Shown here: positions 5,539 to 5,562 of the stretch, piece after piece
How positions within the stretch are numbered: position 1 is the first letter of the stretch
Layout: each line of letters begins with the position of its first letter
Assembly: GCA_003222935.1 (NCBI GenBank)
Contig: QHXL01000296.1
Location: 2,489 to 8,050 of the forward strand
Source: Acidobacteriota bacterium
GTDB taxonomy: Bacteria > Acidobacteriota > Blastocatellia > Pyrinomonadales > Pyrinomonadaceae
Length of the DNA: 5,562 bases
Direction: 5' to 3'
Program-made: the position numbers and the translations under genes
Notes under the pieces: generated by a model
What the model saw: only the letters and a program-made list of their open reading frames with translations
What the model was told of the DNA's origin: nothing
The model's database searches: none

Positions 5539-5562
5539 AGAAGCGTGAGGACGACGAGTTGC
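5537..5562 (+). pseudogene. Duplicated 3'-end fragment of a TPR gene (runs off window)
   Basis: Bases 5537-5552 are identical to 5221-5236 (16 bp), and the next ten match 5237-5246 at seven positions, giving 23/26 overall. In the TPR reading frame the copy reads KKREDDEL against KKREDNEL in the complete gene; the differences are one AAT-to-GAC codon and one silent GAA-to-GAG. The same frame has a stop at 5514-5516 inside element 2, so no upstream coding part is joined to it here. It may be the tail of a broken paralogue, one unit of a tandem repeat of about 316 bp, or the displaced original end of this gene. Only 26 bases are visible, so the extent is unknown. Confidence 0.55.

Overview
The window holds two plus-strand protein genes and two compact palindromic elements. 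GC content is moderate, at roughly half. The first gene is a very long TonB-dependent receptor of the Oar-like type. It has a carboxypeptidase-regulatory-like N-terminus, an 'LPFGKGRR' barrel motif and a terminal Phe. Such receptors are greatly expanded in Acidobacteriota. The style of the genes and the dense palindromic repeats fit a Blastocatellia-like acidobacterium. This assignment is an inference from protein style only; there is no rRNA or other marker.

Layout. 1-3420: TonB-dependent receptor, open at the left edge (its true start, signal peptide and most of its N-terminal domain lie upstream). 3421-3661: intergenic DNA, almost entirely filled by element 1 (3443-3640), about 198 bp, with 32-bp terminal inverted repeats (31/32 identical), two small hairpins and a central 24-bp-arm hairpin. 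3662-5284: a secreted or lipid-anchored tetratricopeptide-repeat (TPR) protein of 540 aa (529 aa from the alternative start). 5285-5326: short spacer with a 7-bp hairpin. 5327-5538: element 2, about 212 bp, with 29-bp terminal inverted repeats (27/29) enclosing a second nested 29-bp inverted pair (27/29). 5537-5562: a near-copy of the last part of the TPR gene, running off the right edge.

How it fits together. The receptor is predicted to be an outer-membrane import or export barrel powered by TonB, and the TPR protein a periplasmic or membrane-attached scaffold. Nothing in the sequence proves they work together. They are in the same orientation but separated by a strong palindrome, so co-transcription is doubtful.

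The most interesting material is non-coding. Both elements have the same grammar: outer repeat +, inner repeat +, inner repeat -, outer repeat -. Each repeat is a short perfect or near-perfect stem around a GTA/GGA/GTTA/GGTA loop followed by a tail. The outer tails are related in the two elements (GATGAATTTAGCC and CATGTTTATAGC), although the stems differ completely. This looks like REP/REPIN- or MITE-type non-autonomous elements, possibly recognised by one class of hairpin-binding enzyme. The repeated gene tail just after element 2 suggests a duplication or rearrangement linked to it.
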